Below the pieces are notes generated by a model, which ran no database searches, was not told the DNA's origin, and saw only the letters and a list, made by a program, of their open reading frames with translations. The position numbers were made by a program, and so were the translations under genes. Of a stretch of 6,377 nucleotides of DNA, positions 5,350 through 6,377 are shown piece by piece; position 1 is the first letter of the stretch, and each line of letters opens with the position of its first letter. The stretch lies in assembly GCA_014729935.1 (NCBI GenBank), contig WJJB01000426.1, forward strand, positions 1 to 6,377, written 5' to 3'. This DNA is from Candidatus Bathyarchaeota archaeon (lineage in GTDB: Archaea; Asgardarchaeota; Lokiarchaeia; Sigyniarchaeales; Sigyniarchaeaceae).

Positions 5350-6377
5350 TCACGAGTCATCGAGAAGAAAGTCATCAGTGGCATCTAGGGGACGTACCCA
5401 CGAATCTACATTATAATCCGCTAGCTGCTTGCTAATTTGCTTGATATCTTCCCTGGTGGGTTGGAAGGGAAAATTTCTCAGCTCCCCCCTTGCAGCCTGA
5501 AATGGGGTAGAGTTAGAGAATGGCCTATTGCACGCGATCATTCCCGTTCGTTCATCCTTGCAACCTTGGGTGAGAAAGGCGGTACCCTCGTTGATCAATG
5601 CTTGCTTTGCTTCTTCCATCATGCCAAGATCCTCTATCTGCCCAGACTCGTTAAATGACATGCGACTCGTGGTCGTGAGATCCCTGTACATGGCTTCTCG
5701 TGCCAGTTGAATCCTGCGGTACGTGCCTATGCCCGGTTGCGGATGTGTCTCCATGGCGGAACCAGGCTCTGGGAAGAATGAGAACAGGTGGGTGTCCACG
5801 CCAATTGCTTTTGCTTTTTGGATACATTGCACGATATCCTTTTCAGTTTCACCAATTCCAACCATTAAATGGATTGACGCATGTTCAGCCCCGAAAATTG
5901 CGACAGTATCGGATACGGTTTCCCAGTACTTGTCCCATGAATGCGGCCCTTTTACATTCTTCCCGCGAAGCTCGTTGAACAAGTCTTCAGTGGCGGCATC
6001 AATGGCTATGCCCACCTTATCCACCACGGTTCGTTTCAATTCCAACAACCAACGCTTGCTAATGATCGTCGGGCAGAGTAACACGGAAACCGGTAACCCG
6101 GTCGATTCTAACGCGTCGGCAATGGTTAAGGTATCATCCCGTGCTTGTTTTCTCGTCACCATGGAGATGCACACACGCCATATCTCCTTTGATCGGTTTG
6201 TTTTCAACCGGTTTACCACTTCCTGAACGCTTACCACGGGCCATGTTACCCTGATGAATGATTTCTCTTGATTACTAGTTGAGTGTTTTCTCTCGCGGCA
6301 CAAACCACAAAACGCGCAATTGGCTTTGCATCCCTTCTCGTAGGTGAGAAGGAGATTCAAGCAATGAAGCTGGGCTC
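5350..6377 (-). CDS. lipS2: Radical-SAM protein, LipS2-like lipoyl synthase subunit (5' partial)
   Basis: The frame runs off the right edge, so the N-terminus is missing. TTG 6360 lies too close to the cluster motif to be a convincing start, and the frame stays open upstream (AQLHC). Numbering from that TTG, C11-X3-C15-X2-C18 is the radical-SAM motif, with an extra C21. FIRVTWP (35-41) is the lead-in I associate with the biotin-synthase-related COG2516 group. VGIAIDAATEDLFNELRG (116-133) and LMVGIGETEKDI (165-176) are BioB-like strands. TQGCKDERTGMIACNRPF (264-281) puts C267 and C277 in the position of the family's TSGC...CNRP element, probable ligands of the auxiliary cluster. It would work with the LipS1-like protein encoded 3 bases downstream in making lipoate. 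The tail (DDFLLDDS) is acidic. The LipS1 and LipS2 labels could be swapped, but membership of the pair is well supported by the adjacent ligase. Confidence 0.8.
   Translation of the reverse strand, partial: AQLHCLNLLLTYEKGCKANCAFCGLCRERKHSTSNQEKSFIRVTWPVVSVQEVVNRLKTNRSKEIWRVCISMVTRKQARDDTLTIADALESTGLPVSVLLCPTIISKRWLLELKRTVVDKVGIAIDAATEDLFNELRGKNVKGPHSWDKYWETVSDTVAIFGAEHASIHLMVGIGETEKDIVQCIQKAKAIGVDTHLFSFFPEPGSAMETHPQPGIGTYRRIQLAREAMYRDLTTTSRMSFNESGQIEDLGMMEEAKQALINEGTAFLTQGCKDERTGMIACNRPFSNSTPFQAARGELRNFPFQPTREDIKQISKQLADYNVDSWVRPLDATDDFLLDDS

Noticed and set aside
5723..6226. 167-codon open frame on the + strand opposite the LipS2-like gene
   Set aside because: The - strand frame carries the cluster motifs and family signatures; the + frame product is Ser/Cys-rich with no recognisable domain.

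Overview
The window looks like a chromosomal piece of an archaeon. It has a histone-fold gene, Shine-Dalgarno and TATA-like elements of archaeal type, and a lipoate gene set (two radical-SAM enzymes plus a ligase) of the kind described mainly in archaea. Base composition is moderate, I judge a little under half G+C. Together with the gene content this would suit a Thorarchaeota-like Asgard lineage, but nothing here fixes the lineage, so that is only a guess. I see no RNA genes, mobile elements or CRISPR arrays.

The left half (about 1-3404) is on the + strand. It opens with the 3' end of an unrecognised gene whose stop overlaps, in an ATGA, the start of a glycerophosphodiester phosphodiesterase (GDPD). 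After a 59-base gap comes a 290-residue protein with the Cys/His/Asp signature of a C39-like (papain-fold) cysteine peptidase and a very long insert. Next is a small, acidic, histone-fold protein that probably starts at GTG 1894. Last is an M28-family zinc aminopeptidase carrying transmembrane segments, one of them inserted inside the catalytic domain. Spacing is tight, so these genes may be partly co-transcribed.

The right half (3417-6377) is on the - strand and converges on the left half with only 12 bases between stop codons. Read in its own direction it encodes a LipS2-like radical-SAM protein (5' end outside the window), a LipS1-like radical-SAM protein 3 bases later, and a lipoate-protein ligase. 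This is a compact lipoate assembly operon. The likely scheme is that the ligase activates and attaches lipoate or octanoate to a carrier protein, and the LipS pair inserts the two sulfur atoms. No carrier protein (GcvH, E2 or LbpA) is visible here.

The most interesting items are the lipoate operon, the acidic histone that lacks the usual loop-1 arginine, the C39-like protein with its large insert, and the membrane-inserted M28 peptidase. No wholly new system is proven by sequence alone.
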